A stretch of 64,000 nucleotides of DNA. Origin: Oscillatoria sp. CS-180 (lineage in GTDB: Bacteria > Cyanobacteriota > Cyanobacteriia > Phormidesmidales > Phormidesmidaceae). This document shows, piece after piece, positions 17,702 to 26,891 of the stretch. The notes under the pieces were generated by a model. The model saw nothing but the letters and a program-made list of their open reading frames with translations. It did no database searches and was not told the origin of the DNA. The DNA lies in NCBI RefSeq assembly GCF_028330965.1, contig NZ_JAQMUB010000088.1, positions 1 to 64,000 of the forward strand, written 5' to 3'. Both the position numbers and the translations under genes were made by a program. How positions within the stretch are numbered: position 1 is the first letter of the stretch; each line of letters opens with the position of its first letter.

Positions 17702-18062
17702 GGCGTAGAGCAGAAGCGTTAACGCTATTTACAGAAGTACAAACAAGAATCTGAGCCAGGGGTCGCGTAGTCACAAGATATCCATATTACAGCGCATTGC
17801 TATGCACGGGTTGATCCCCTAAGAATCACTCAGAAATGTCTAGTTTGGTTAAGGTAGGAAGCCCTGCTTGGGTGGAAATTGTATTAGCAGCGCGATCGCT
17901 TCATCAGCTTGGTCAACAGGCCCTTTATTAGACAGATTTTCGAAATTGGCTTCAAGTTCCGAGTTCGTATCATCAGCTACGACTTCAAGGGTTAGGGCTT
18001 GATACAAGTCAATGCATAGGCTGTTAGCAAGGCACTGATGCTCCGAATTTAAATTATTGGTG
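17702..18062. other. Intergenic region upstream of the guanidine locus
   Basis: About 360 bases between divergent genes. I see no gene. The promoters of moeB (minus) and of the riboswitch-led operon (plus) must lie here. One HIP1 octamer occurs near 17890. Confidence 0.4.
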
Positions 18063-18190
18063 AGCTTCTAGGGTTCCGATTTTCCATAGTGGAAAATGTC
18101 TGGTCCGAGAGAAGCGGCTGGTTTGAGACGGAATGCTGCAATTGCAGTACTCATTAGCCAGTACACGGCGGGACAAAAGCCCGGGAGGTT
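18063..18190 (+). ncRNA. Guanidine-I (ykkC) riboswitch aptamer
   Basis: The conserved ykkC core is present in order: CTAGGGTTCCG (from 18068), TGGTCCGAGAG (from 18100) and ACACGGCGGGACAAAAGCCCGGGAG (18163-18187). A P1 helix can form between AGCTTCT (18063-18069) and GGAGGTT (18184-18190) with G-U pairs. Internal hairpins TTTCCATAGTGGAAA and CTGCAATTGCAG fill the variable arms. In the known class the RNA binds free guanidinium. The downstream genes are guanidine hydrolase, its nickel chaperones and an ABC importer, which fits the ligand. Confidence 0.95.
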
Positions 18191-18237
18191 GAGCAGAGAT
18201 TTGTCATCTCTGAACCTCCCGGGCTTTTGTGTTTTGG
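18174..18237 (+). terminator. Riboswitch expression platform (intrinsic terminator)
   Basis: A perfect 17-bp inverted repeat, CAAAAGCCCGGGAGGTT (18174-18190) and AACCTCCCGGGCTTTTG (18213-18229), with an inner CAGAGAT/ATCTCTG stem and a T-rich tail. The left arm is also the 3' strand of the aptamer core and P1. Ligand binding should therefore block the terminator and switch the operon on (inference from the overlap). Confidence 0.92.
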
Positions 18238-18400
18238 AAAAAATTGGGTGCCTAGAGCGCATCATCCATTAATTCTAGAAGCCTCGTGGCACAAGCGTTG
18301 CTGCGATCGTTATCAATGATTAATTAGGGGCTGAAATCTTTTCCAATAAAGCATTTGAGCGCTAACGGTGACAGCCTCTAGCATCGCCAAAGGAGATTTC

Positions 18401-19573
18401 ATGACGGATGAACCAATGTTTCGTAACCCTAGTGAAGCAAGCGAAGCGCTGCAAAAAGAAGCTCGCCTGCCGATGACCGGGTGGCAACAAGAAGTCAATC
18501 AGGGTTTGGACTATGGGTTAGAAGCAGCAGAGAGCATTCGCGATCGCACTATCCCAACCTTTTCACGTGGCGAATTGCCCCACTATGCAGGCATTAATAC
18601 TTTTTTAAAGGCACCGTATGTTGAGGATGTGAGAAAAGTCGGCAATTACGATGTGGCGATCATCGGCGTCCCCCACGACTCCGGCACGACCTATCGCCCC
18701 GGCACTCGCTTCGGTCCTCAGGGCATCCGCAAAATTTCGGCGCTCTACACGCCTTACAACTTTGAACTGGGTGTCGATCTGCGAGAACAAATTACCCTGT
18801 GTGACGTTGGTGATATTTTCACCATTCCTGCCAATAACGAGAAGTCTTTCGACCAAATCTCCAAGGGCATTGCTCACGTTTTCAGCTCCGGTGCCTTTCC
18901 CATTATTCTGGGGGGCGATCACTCCATTGGGTTTCCCACCGTGCGGGGCGTCTGTCGCCATTTAGGCGATAGAAAAGTCGGCATCATCCATTTCGATCGC
19001 CACGTCGATACTCAAGAGACTGACCTTGACGAACGGATGCACACCTGTCCCTGGTTCCATGCCACCAACATGGCCAACGCTCCGGCCAAAAACCTGGTGC
19101 AGTTGGGAATTGGCGGTTGGCAGGTGCCGCGTCAGGGCGTGAAGGTGTGCCGCGAACGGAGCACTAACATCCTGACCGTCACCGACATCACGGAGATGGG
19201 GCTAGATGCTGCCGCCGACTTTGCCATTGAAAAAGCTACTGACGGCACCGACTGCGTGTGGATCAGCTTCGACATCGACTGCATTGATGCGGGCTTTGTG
19301 CCGGGCACGGGCTGGCCCGAGCCCGGTGGCCTCATGCCCCGCGAAGCCCTATATCTGCTCAAGCGCATTGTGCAAGAGACACCAGTGTGCGGCATTGAAG
19401 TGGTTGAAGTTTCCCCGCCCTATGACGTCAGCGATATGACGGCCCTCATGGCAACCCGCGTTATCTGCGACACGATGGCACACCTCGTCATTTCGGATCA
19501 ACTTCCTCGTCAGGAAACACCCAGCTACATTCATGCCGAGGCCAACATGAACGTCGATCAGGCTTGGGCGTAG
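18401..19573 (+). CDS. gdmH: Ni-dependent guanidine hydrolase (ureohydrolase family)
   Basis: GdmH hydrolyses guanidine to urea and ammonia; the cyanobacterial enzyme (type member Synechocystis Sll1077) needs nickel and dedicated HypA/HypB-like helpers. The 390-residue protein has the binuclear metal motifs GGDHS (His174), HFDRHVD (residues 197-203) and SFDIDCID (Asp291, Asp293). The R in HFDRHVD replaces the A of agmatinases and arginases. The long N-terminal extension (about 75 residues) is also typical of GdmH. Start ATG 18401 is chosen for the AAAGGAG just upstream. It was formerly annotated as agmatinase; the riboswitch and neighbours argue for guanidine. Confidence 0.94.
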   Translation: MTDEPMFRNPSEASEALQKEARLPMTGWQQEVNQGLDYGLEAAESIRDRTIPTFSRGELPHYAGINTFLKAPYVEDVRKVGNYDVAIIGVPHDSGTTYRPGTRFGPQGIRKISALYTPYNFELGVDLREQITLCDVGDIFTIPANNEKSFDQISKGIAHVFSSGAFPIILGGDHSIGFPTVRGVCRHLGDRKVGIIHFDRHVDTQETDLDERMHTCPWFHATNMANAPAKNLVQLGIGGWQVPRQGVKVCRERSTNILTVTDITEMGLDAAADFAIEKATDGTDCVWISFDIDCIDAGFVPGTGWPEPGGLMPREALYLLKRIVQETPVCGIEVVEVSPPYDVSDMTALMATRVICDTMAHLVISDQLPRQETPSYIHAEANMNVDQAWA

Positions 19574-19582
19574 GAGGTCACC

Positions 19583-19972
19583 ATGCATGAAACCGACATG
19601 ACCAAAGCGCTGATGATGACCTTGCGAGACTGGTGGGAATCACAGCCGCAGCGATCGCCCATTGAAAAGGTCTATCTCACGGTCGGGCAATTTACCTGCG
19701 TCGAACCCGCTAGTCTGCACTTTGCCTTCGATGTCGAAACGAAAGGCACCTTTCTGGAGGGGGCCGAATTAGTAATTCAAGAAACACCTCTGGTGGCCTT
19801 CTGCCACACCTGCCAAACCGAATATCATCCCGAAATCGGCTCCCAGTATGCTTGCCCAACCTGCCGTTCTCCGATGGACGATATTCGCTCCGGGCGCGAA
19901 CTCAAAATTGATCGCGTGCAGTGCGTCTCCAGAGAAACGGCAGAGGCGGCACCGGCAACTACATCGACATAG
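19583..19972 (+). CDS. HypA-like nickel chaperone for guanidine hydrolase
   Basis: A 129-residue HypA/HybF family protein. The N-terminal MHE nickel-binding motif is present ([10 protein letters not shown]), as are the two CxxC pairs of the zinc finger (CHTCQTEY and CPTCRSP). In hydrogenase systems HypA delivers nickel; here, with no hydrogenase genes nearby and gdmH ten bases upstream, it most likely loads nickel into GdmH, as shown for the Synechocystis counterpart. GGAGGTCACC precedes the ATG. The tail after the zinc finger (EAAPATTST) is poorly conserved. Confidence 0.92.
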   Translation: MHETDMTKALMMTLRDWWESQPQRSPIEKVYLTVGQFTCVEPASLHFAFDVETKGTFLEGAELVIQETPLVAFCHTCQTEYHPEIGSQYACPTCRSPMDDIRSGRELKIDRVQCVSRETAEAAPATTST

Positions 19973-20094
19973 TATTAACGCTATTTGTTACGAACTCAGC
20001 CCTCAAAAGGATTGTTTTTACCCATGACATAACCGTCAGACTCTTATCTTTTCAATCTCTCACCGCCCTGCCCACCGATATCTCAGTACTCGCC

Positions 20095-20793
20095 ATGCAT
20101 CAACCTATCGACGCCACCCTTGGTATCAATCTGCTCCACGCCAATCAACATGAGGCTGACCACAATCGTACTCAGTTCGACAATTGGGGCATTGCCTGTT
20201 TCAACATCATGAGTAGTCCCGGCGCTGGCAAAACGGCTTTGCTGGAAAAAACGCTAGCAGCCCTGAATACGGCGCTGCGGATTGCCGTAATTGAAGGGGA
20301 CATGACAACCGAACTAGACGCCGAGCGCCTGCGTCAGTACGGCGTTCCTGTCATCGCTATTAACACGGGTCGTGCGTGTCATCTGGATGCTCGCATGGTG
20401 GCAGGGGGGCTGCATACCCTCGCCCACGACTTTACGCCTGCTGACTTAGATCTGGTGCTCGTAGAAAACGTAGGCAATCTGGTCTGTCCAGCTGAGTTTG
20501 AGGTTGGGGAACATGCCAAAGTAGCCCTCCTGAGCGTCACTGAGGGAGAAGATAAGCCGCTGAAGTATCCCGTTATGTTTCGAGAAGCAGATGTATTAAT
20601 CGTGACAAAAATTGATCTCGCTCCCTATTTAGATGTGGAGTTATCACGGATTGAAGCGAACGTCCGTCAGATCAATCCCCATGTCACCGTCATTCCTGTT
20701 TCGGCCAAAACGGGAGAAGGATTAGAAGCCTGGTTTGACTGGGTAAAACTGACTGTAGGCTCTTCCCGGCCCATAGCTTTGTCTGGAGGTTGA
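20095..20793 (+). CDS. HypB-like GTPase nickel chaperone for guanidine hydrolase
   Basis: A 232-residue G3E GTPase of the HypB family. Walker A is SSPGAGKT near residue 40, followed by [21 protein letters not shown] and [18 protein letters not shown], which is the HypB metal and switch region; the base-recognition motif is TKIDL near 185. The histidine-rich nickel-storage N-terminus of many HypB proteins is absent. ATG 20095 is chosen because it begins the protein right before the family's start; upstream in-frame codons overlap hypA and look non-coding. It works with the HypA-like protein on GdmH (inference from gene order and the known system). Confidence 0.92.
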   Translation: MHQPIDATLGINLLHANQHEADHNRTQFDNWGIACFNIMSSPGAGKTALLEKTLAALNTALRIAVIEGDMTTELDAERLRQYGVPVIAINTGRACHLDARMVAGGLHTLAHDFTPADLDLVLVENVGNLVCPAEFEVGEHAKVALLSVTEGEDKPLKYPVMFREADVLIVTKIDLAPYLDVELSRIEANVRQINPHVTVIPVSAKTGEGLEAWFDWVKLTVGSSRPIALSGG

Positions 20794-20884
20794 AGGTAAT
20801 CAGATGTCGTGTCGCTGCCAGTACAGTCACTCTCTAGGGTTGACCGTGTCCAATGTTCGCTGATGTTCAGTTGTAGGTGGAATT

Positions 20885-21946
20885 ATGAAACGTCGTACCG
20901 TTTTGCCAGTGCTGCTGGCGTTCTTTTGTACTTTTCTAGTAACCGTAAGTTGTGCCCAAGATCCGGTCGATACCGGCAATGTTGATGCTGGAACGGAAGA
21001 AACTGCTGAAACGACAGCTTTGATCAACGAAACCCCTATTCAGATGGGATACAGCAGTTGGGCCGGGTGGTGGCCTTGGGCGATCGCAGAGCAAGAAGGT
21101 CTCTTTGAGCAAAACGGCGTAAACGTTGAACTGATCTGGTTTGATGGCTACCTAGAATCCATGCAGGCGCTTGCTTCCGGTCAACTAGACGCTAACTGCC
21201 AAACCCTCAATGACACCATTTCTTTTGCAGGAGAAGCCGTGAACGGTGAGGTCGCTGTTGCCGTCAACGACAACTCTGCAGGCAATGACAAAGTCATTGT
21301 GGCTCCCGAAATCAACACGATTGATGACATGGTTGGCAAAACAGTGGCGTTAGAAGAAGGTGTCGTTGGTGACTTCCTTTTGACCCTAGCTCTAGAAGAA
21401 GCTGGAAAATCTCGCAAAGACGTGACCATCAAGAACTTGGAAACCGGGGCGGCGGCGGCGGCCTTTGCTGCCGGACAGTCTGACGGCTTTGCGGGTTGGG
21501 TACCTTTTTGGGAAACTGCGTTGGAACGAGAAGGCAGCAAAGAATTGACTAGCTCGGCCAATTTCCCTGGTGCGATTCCAGACCTACTGGTTGTTACGCA
21601 AACGTTGGTCGATGAACAACCTGACGTGGTGCAGGCACTCGTTAACACTTGGTTTGACATTTTGGCATTCATTGATGAAGAGCAAGACCGTGCCTACGAA
21701 ATCATGGCCGATCGCGCTAGCGTCAGCGCTGAAGATTTTGACCGATATCTAGAGGGGACTCGGTTCTTTACTCTGGATGACAATCTGGAAGCCTTCTCGC
21801 CTGGGGACAGCATGGTTCACATGCCTTATGCTGCCGAGGTCATGGCGGACTTCATGGTGGAAGTCGGTTTCATTCCGGAAGCGCCTGATTTAGAAGCCGT
21901 ATTAGACGATCAGTTTGTGGCTGCCTATGCAGAAGAGAACGCTTAG
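20885..21946 (+). CDS. ABC transporter substrate-binding lipoprotein, NitT/TauT type (probable guanidine importer)
   Basis: A 353-residue SsuA/THI5-like binding protein. The signal sequence MKRRTVLPVLLAFFCTFLVTVSC ends in the lipobox VTVSC, so it is membrane-anchored in the periplasm. The first mature strand IQMGYSSWAGWWPWAIAEQEGLFEQNGV and DGYLESMQALASGQLDAN are family hallmarks. As the first transporter gene downstream of gdmH and its chaperones, it corresponds to Synechocystis Sll1080. The natural assumption is that it binds guanidine or a close derivative, but the sequence alone does not prove the ligand. Confidence 0.9.
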   Translation: MKRRTVLPVLLAFFCTFLVTVSCAQDPVDTGNVDAGTEETAETTALINETPIQMGYSSWAGWWPWAIAEQEGLFEQNGVNVELIWFDGYLESMQALASGQLDANCQTLNDTISFAGEAVNGEVAVAVNDNSAGNDKVIVAPEINTIDDMVGKTVALEEGVVGDFLLTLALEEAGKSRKDVTIKNLETGAAAAAFAAGQSDGFAGWVPFWETALEREGSKELTSSANFPGAIPDLLVVTQTLVDEQPDVVQALVNTWFDILAFIDEEQDRAYEIMADRASVSAEDFDRYLEGTRFFTLDDNLEAFSPGDSMVHMPYAAEVMADFMVEVGFIPEAPDLEAVLDDQFVAAYAEENA

Positions 21947-22085
21947 GCCCGCAGTGATGGGTGCATGAGTCGATAGGCGATGCTGCCGATAGATTGTCCT
22001 CTCATTTGAGGAGTCCCGTTCAATCCATTCGGTCGCCTTTTCAAGAAGTGGGAAAACTGAACGCAAACTATTGCAAGGTCTTCAT

Positions 22086-22934
22086 ATGACTGTTGTACCG
22101 TCTGCTCATACGCCTGGCGAATCTGGGCTACCAGCCAGAAGTCTGAAACCAACCGTGTTTTGGCGTATTGGTGAAGATATTCCTCAGCCCCTAAAAGGAA
22201 GCTTTACAGTGATGTCTGTGCTGGTACCTTTTTTGCTCTGGTGGGGCCTAGCGAGTACAGGTTGGGTTGATGGAAAGTTTCTACCGTCCCCTGGAATGGT
22301 GGGAACGTCTCTCCTCAATCTAGGGCAGGAAGGCTATTTGCTCAGCGATACGCTAGCAAGCTTCCTGCGCGTTTCGGCTGGATTTTTGCTGGCATCGCTG
22401 GTGGCGATTCCCATCGGCATCGCCATGGGGGCATTCATGAGTGTGCGATCGCTCCTGGAACCGCTCATCGGCATCGTGCGGTACATGCCAGCTCCAGCGT
22501 TTATCCCACTGCTCATCATTTACTTAGGCTTGGGCGAAGAACCCAAGGTCGCTCTAATTTTCATTGGAACCGTGTTTTTCAACACGCTGATGATTATGGA
22601 CGCCGTTAAGTTTGTGCCCAAGGAGCTGATTGAGACAACGTACACCTTAGGGGGCGATCGCCGTCAGGTGTTGATGCAAGTCATCACCCCCTATGTGATT
22701 CCCAGCATCTTTGACACCCTGCGGGTCAACATGGCAGCGGCTTGGAACTTGGTGATTGTCTCAGAACTGGTTGCCGCCGATAGCGGACTGGGTAAACGAA
22801 TTGCCCTTTCTCAAAAGTTTTTTCAGACAGATGATATTTTTGCCTGTTTGATTGTCTTGGGTCTCATCGGTTTTGTTCTAGATTTGTCACTCCAGGCCAT
22901 CATGCGAATGACCTGCCGCTGGGCAGCGAAATAA
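22086..22934 (+). CDS. ABC transporter permease, NitT/TauT type
   Basis: A 282-residue permease with about six membrane helices (first one VMSVLVPFLLWWGLAS). The EAA-loop region that contacts the ATPase reads KELIETTYTLGGDRRQVLMQVITPYVIPSIFDTLR near 185-220. ATG 22086 is preferred to an upstream TTG at 22071 because it starts the family-like N-terminus. It lies between the binding-protein and ATPase genes and should form one importer with them, homodimeric in the membrane as in related systems. About 140 bases separate it from the binding-protein gene. Confidence 0.92.
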   Translation: MTVVPSAHTPGESGLPARSLKPTVFWRIGEDIPQPLKGSFTVMSVLVPFLLWWGLASTGWVDGKFLPSPGMVGTSLLNLGQEGYLLSDTLASFLRVSAGFLLASLVAIPIGIAMGAFMSVRSLLEPLIGIVRYMPAPAFIPLLIIYLGLGEEPKVALIFIGTVFFNTLMIMDAVKFVPKELIETTYTLGGDRRQVLMQVITPYVIPSIFDTLRVNMAAAWNLVIVSELVAADSGLGKRIALSQKFFQTDDIFACLIVLGLIGFVLDLSLQAIMRMTCRWAAK

Positions 22935-23002
22935 TTCATATACAAATATTGCTCACTCTGACTGTTTAGGGACTCTCAAAACCCACCCAAAGGTCTGATT
23001 CT

Positions 23003-23776
23003 ATGCACCTCGAAGTTTCCAAGGTCTATAAACAGTTCACCACTCGCCAAGGACCTTTAGTCGCCCTCAAGGATGTCTCCATACACGTTGAAACCGGGGA
23101 GTTCGTTTGTGTTGTTGGGGCCTCTGGCTCAGGCAAGTCTACGCTGCTGCGCTTAGTGGCGGGACTAGACCTGCCGACAGCAGGGGATATCACTGTTGAT
23201 GGACAGGCGGTGATTGGGCCGGGGGCTGATCGCGGCATGGTGTTTCAAAGCTATACGCTGTATCCCTGGATGACCGTCCAGGAAAATGTCGAATTTGGCC
23301 TCAAGCTTCAGGGCTTTGCCCGCCGCAAACGCCGAGAAGAAGCGTCTTATTATTTGGATGTTGTGGGACTGACCCAGTTTGCTCAATCACTGCCCAAAGA
23401 GCTGTCTGGGGGAATGAAGCAGCGAGTCGCGATCGCCCGTGCCCTTGCCAACCATCCCCGCATTTTATTGATGGACGAACCCTTCGGCGCGCTGGATGTG
23501 CAGACCAAAGAAACCATGCAGGAGTTCTTACTAGATTTATGGAAGCGGCTAGAAATCAGCATTTTGATGATTACTCATGACGTGACCGAGGCTGTATTTC
23601 TGTCAGAACGAATCTATGTCATGTCCGCTAGACCCGGCACCGTCCGCAAAGAAGTCAAGGTCGATTTGGGCAGCAATCGCCCCTACGACATTCGCCGTAC
23701 ACCTCAGTTCTACCATTACTGTGAAGCGATTATGGACCTGCTGCGCGATCGCCCACCTCAAACAACAGCGTCTTGA
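23003..23776 (+). CDS. ABC transporter ATP-binding protein, NitT/TauT type
   Basis: A 257-residue ATPase with all required motifs: Walker A GASGSGKS near residue 39, Q-loop in VFQSYTLYPWM, ABC signature LSGGMKQRVAIARAL near 133, Walker B LLMDEPFGALD near 156 and the switch histidine in MITHDVTEA. It completes the importer with the two genes upstream. The fragment VMSARPGTVRKEVKVDL is typical for the SsuB/TauB group. It is the last gene of the presumed riboswitch-controlled unit; the next gene, tag, begins 46 bases later but is unrelated. Confidence 0.95.
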   Translation: MHLEVSKVYKQFTTRQGPLVALKDVSIHVETGEFVCVVGASGSGKSTLLRLVAGLDLPTAGDITVDGQAVIGPGADRGMVFQSYTLYPWMTVQENVEFGLKLQGFARRKRREEASYYLDVVGLTQFAQSLPKELSGGMKQRVAIARALANHPRILLMDEPFGALDVQTKETMQEFLLDLWKRLEISILMITHDVTEAVFLSERIYVMSARPGTVRKEVKVDLGSNRPYDIRRTPQFYHYCEAIMDLLRDRPPQTTAS

Positions 23777-23822
23777 AATCATGCTAAAAATCTAAAATCC
23801 GAAATCACCAATCCAAAATCCA

Positions 23823-24416
23823 ATGTCCTCCAATCCTGCCTCTGATCCTGTTCGTTGCGGTTGGGTCCACGATGACCCCGTTGAGATTGCCTATCACGAC
23901 AACGAGTGGGGGGTGCCACTTCATGACGATCAGACACTCTTTGAATTCATGGTGCTGGATGCCTTTCAAGCAGGATTAAGCTGGATCACCATCCTTCGTA
24001 AACGAGACAACTTTCGAAAAGCCTTCGACCAGTTTGATCCCAAGGTCATTGCCCAATACGATGCCGCCAAACACGAGGCACTTCTGACAGATGCTGGCAT
24101 TATCCGCAATCGCCTCAAGATTGCTGCTGCAACGACGAACGCACAAGCTTTTTTGAAAGTGCAGGAGGAGTTTGGTAGTTTCGATACCTATTTGTGGGGT
24201 TGGGTAGACGGCAAGCCCATTCAAAATCAGTGGGTAACTCTAGAGGAAGTACCCGCCCGGACTGAACTATCCGACGCTATCAGCAAAGACCTCAAAAAAC
24301 GAGGTTTCAAATTTGTAGGCTCCGTGATTTGCTATGCCTTCATGCAGGCGATCGGGATGGTTAATGACCATACGGTGGACTGTTTTCGCCATGCCGAGCT
24401 AGCTCAAAAGAGGTGA
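23823..24416 (+). CDS. tag: DNA-3-methyladenine glycosylase I
   Basis: Tag removes 3-methyladenine from alkylated DNA in base-excision repair. The 197-residue protein has the family start RCGWVHDDPVEIAYHDNEWG, the helix-hairpin-helix region and the C-terminal zinc-site segment GMVNDHTVDCFRH. The cysteine near the N-terminus and the HxxxC at the C-terminus match the Zn ligands of E. coli Tag. The short leader upstream (23779-23822) is a run of AAAATC-like words that recurs in cyanobacterial intergenic DNA. Start ATG 23823. Confidence 0.96.
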   Translation: MSSNPASDPVRCGWVHDDPVEIAYHDNEWGVPLHDDQTLFEFMVLDAFQAGLSWITILRKRDNFRKAFDQFDPKVIAQYDAAKHEALLTDAGIIRNRLKIAAATTNAQAFLKVQEEFGSFDTYLWGWVDGKPIQNQWVTLEEVPARTELSDAISKDLKKRGFKFVGSVICYAFMQAIGMVNDHTVDCFRHAELAQKR

Positions 24417-24471
24417 ATCAAGCTGATTTAGCGGTGCTATGCTTTGGGTGCTTGTCGCGATCGCATCTCGT

Positions 24472-25101
24472 ATGAAACGCCCTCAAACTATCTCGGTGCT
24501 CCTGCCTTTAACCCTCGTTCTATTCGGAGCCGTTGGTTGTGAAAACCTTCTAGGCTGGCGCGACAGAACTGATGATGTCACGCTTAGAAGAGTCGAAGAT
24601 GCACCCGATCGAGCCGTCGGAGTTCAGTCACTCGATACCGTAGGAGGTGAGCAGGTTCTCACCAACGAAGAGGCGGGTATTGCTATTACCCTACCCTCTA
24701 GCTGGACCGATACGACCGGCCTGCACAATTCCGCAGAGTTGCAAGCCGTAAATTCTGACCGACAGCTGTATCTCATCGTCGTTGCCGAGGATGCCACTGC
24801 TCTCAATCGATTTGGACTAAGAGAGAACGCATCAGCGTATCGCGAGTTATTGGCTGATCGAATGCAGTCCTACGAGGGGGAGTTTCCGACAGACGTGGCA
24901 TTTGTGGGTAATAACTTTGCAAATCAGTATGAGATAAGAGGGCAAGTAGACGAAGATACCCCTGTTGTTTATCTGCACACGACAGTACTCTCAGAGGACA
25001 CCTATTACCAAGTCGTTGCCTGGACAACTCCAGACCAGTACGAATTCTACCGCTCAGAACTGCGGACGATTGTGAGTTCCTTTCGAGAAATCGATTCGTA
25101 A
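24472..25101 (+). CDS. Lipoprotein with PsbP/DcrB-like domain, function unknown
   Basis: A 209-residue exported protein. The signal MKRPQTISVLLPLTLVLFGAVGC ends in a lipobox (AVGC). The mature part has NEEAGIAITLPSSWTDTTGLH followed by LQAVNSDRQLYLIVVAED and ends YRSELRTIVSSFREID; this order of strands resembles the PsbP/DcrB (MOG1-like) fold often found in small cyanobacterial lipoproteins, though the match is from memory. An in-frame ATG at 24439 would add 11 residues before the signal. No clear Shine-Dalgarno at either start. Role unknown. Confidence 0.75.
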   Translation: MKRPQTISVLLPLTLVLFGAVGCENLLGWRDRTDDVTLRRVEDAPDRAVGVQSLDTVGGEQVLTNEEAGIAITLPSSWTDTTGLHNSAELQAVNSDRQLYLIVVAEDATALNRFGLRENASAYRELLADRMQSYEGEFPTDVAFVGNNFANQYEIRGQVDEDTPVVYLHTTVLSEDTYYQVVAWTTPDQYEFYRSELRTIVSSFREIDS

Positions 25102-25140
25102 TTTATAGCTGTAGCCATCTAGGTTTGTTCATTCCCAATA

Positions 25141-25210
25141 GCATCCGGGTGCTTAGCATAGGCCAGATAGCTCGCCGTCTTGTCCTAACGGAACTGGCGA
25201 CGGCTATATG
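25141..25210 (+). repeat. Dispersed intergenic repeat, copy A
   Basis: Contains CCAGATAGCTCGCC and GTCCTAACGGAACTGGCGAC. The same element occurs at 54030-54114, and on the minus strand at 63231-63294 and 42869-42933. Arms GCCGTC/GACGGC can pair. Confidence 0.85.
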
Positions 25211-25275
25211 AAGCGATCGCTACACTCTCAACTTTCTTGGTTGAAGTTATACCAGTATTGATAACAGAACACTAT

Positions 25276-26370
25276 TTACGAAGCTTGCAGATTAGCTTGC
25301 AATAGAGAAACAAGTTGTTGAGCTGTCGCAGCCGTCGAAAAATTCTCTTGGGTATGAATGTAAGCTTGATTTCCTCGGTTTAATAAATCATCAGGATTTT
25401 GGAGCGCATACGCTAGAAGCTTGGCCAAGTCATCAACGTTTTCTCGTTCAAAAGACAGGCCAGAAGGTCCGGCAACTTCGGGTAGACCACCTGCCTGAGC
25501 GACGATAGAGCAAGTACTCATAACAGATGCTTCCATCACTACATAGGGAGCTGGATCTTGAATACGCGATGGTACGACGAGTGCAAGGGACTTACTCACA
25601 ATCGGCATTAATTCTTCTGGCAATAGCCGTCCCTTAAAATCCACTTGCTCACTCAAATTGAGGTCCTGTGCCAACTTTTTCATCTTTTCCATACCTGGAC
25701 CATCACCAATAATACAAATACAGAAGGGGATAGCAGATGATTGCGCAATACGAGAGACGGCCATTAACAAGATATCAATTCCCTTATCATCAGCAATCCG
25801 GCCCACAAAAGTCAGCGTTAAAGGCGCAAGTAAATCCTCACGAGTTTTGACAGAGTTAGGCGAAATCGCAATGGGATTGTAGATAGTTTTGACAGGCCAG
25901 GGAAAATCGAGAGAGCGACCTAAGAAATCACTACAGGCAATATGAGAATCCCCGATACAAGCGGTAGCAACGCGAATTAAAAGACGCGAGTAATTGATTA
26001 GCGCAAACAGCTTCCATTTCAAAGGGATCCGCTTTTTAGGCCATAGTGATTTTATTTCATGCCAAAGACGTTGGCTAAAAGAGTAAGGGATATATTCTAG
26101 ATGCGTTGTTTTATAAAAGGGAAAATGATACTTAATAACAACTTTCTTTCTGAAAATTTTGCATAGAATAACAAAACCAAGATGGTTTGAGTTCATATGA
26201 ACAATATCACACCATTTGATTGCCGATATCCATGATTGAATGGAGTCTGTTTTTGTGGAAATAACTTTTGTCTCTGTATCTAACTGAGCTAATTCAGGTA
26301 GCAGGAAATTCACATAGGTCGTCACACCACTAATCTCTTCGCCATGACGATGCTGAATTAATATTTTCAT
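25276..26370 (-). CDS. Glycosyltransferase, GT4 family (GT-B fold)
   Basis: A 364-residue enzyme of the GT4 type. The N-terminal domain opens MKILIQHRHGEEISGVTTYV with the glycine-rich acceptor loop; the nucleotide-sugar domain has LTFVGRIADDKGIDILLMAV near 190 and the EX7E motif in MEASVMSTCSIVAQAGGLPEV near 285-305. It retains configuration at the sugar anomeric carbon. No other polysaccharide gene is adjacent, and its codon use is more A+T rich than both neighbours, with dispersed repeats on both sides, so recent acquisition is possible. Donor and acceptor unknown. Confidence 0.9.
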   Translation of the reverse strand: MKILIQHRHGEEISGVTTYVNFLLPELAQLDTETKVISTKTDSIQSWISAIKWCDIVHMNSNHLGFVILCKIFRKKVVIKYHFPFYKTTHLEYIPYSFSQRLWHEIKSLWPKKRIPLKWKLFALINYSRLLIRVATACIGDSHIACSDFLGRSLDFPWPVKTIYNPIAISPNSVKTREDLLAPLTLTFVGRIADDKGIDILLMAVSRIAQSSAIPFCICIIGDGPGMEKMKKLAQDLNLSEQVDFKGRLLPEELMPIVSKSLALVVPSRIQDPAPYVVMEASVMSTCSIVAQAGGLPEVAGPSGLSFERENVDDLAKLLAYALQNPDDLLNRGNQAYIHTQENFSTAATAQQLVSLLQANLQAS

Positions 26371-26669
26371 GGCAATTATTTGAGTAATAGTTAGGCACTG
26401 TGCTGAATGTCTTTAAAACTTGAGGCTGCCCTGAAGTAAGCTTCTGAAAAATTTTTAGGAAATAATGCTGTAGTAGTCACCAGGTAGACTTTGGATTATG
26501 GATGCCGTTGTCAACTGAAATTTGCCCCCCCTTCGCGTGAAGACAATCCAAAGAAAACATCAACGGGCTGTCTTAGCTTGGGTTAATGTAAAATACTTTT
26601 CCTATTTACCTGGTATAGAAACATCTAGCAGGACAAATTAGTTGTCTAGTTATCATTCTTTTTACTCAA

Positions 26670-26803
26670 ATCTTGCAGTTGTCCCGACATTGCCTGACTT
26701 GCCCCCCTGCCCCCCAAATTTGGGAAGTTCTGAGGTCGAAGTTCCCCAGAATTGGGGGATTTGGGGGCAAATGCAGGATGCCGATGTACTAGTTCAAGAT
26801 CTC
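26670..26803. repeat. MITE-like palindromic repeat, copy 1
   Basis: About 134 bases starting ATCTTGCAGTTG and ending near TTCAAGATC, with short terminal inverted repeats (ATCTTG/CAAGAT). The core is a double palindrome of CCCCC and GGGGG runs around AAATTT and AGAATT. A second copy of the same length lies at 53654-53787. It fills most of the otherwise gene-free 26371-26891 region. Confidence 0.75.
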
Positions 26804-26891
26804 AGTTTTATCAATTAAATTGATAATGACAATAGCCAAGATGATGATTAGCCTATTTCAATCAGATGCTGACCTAAACGGACTGTGAACT

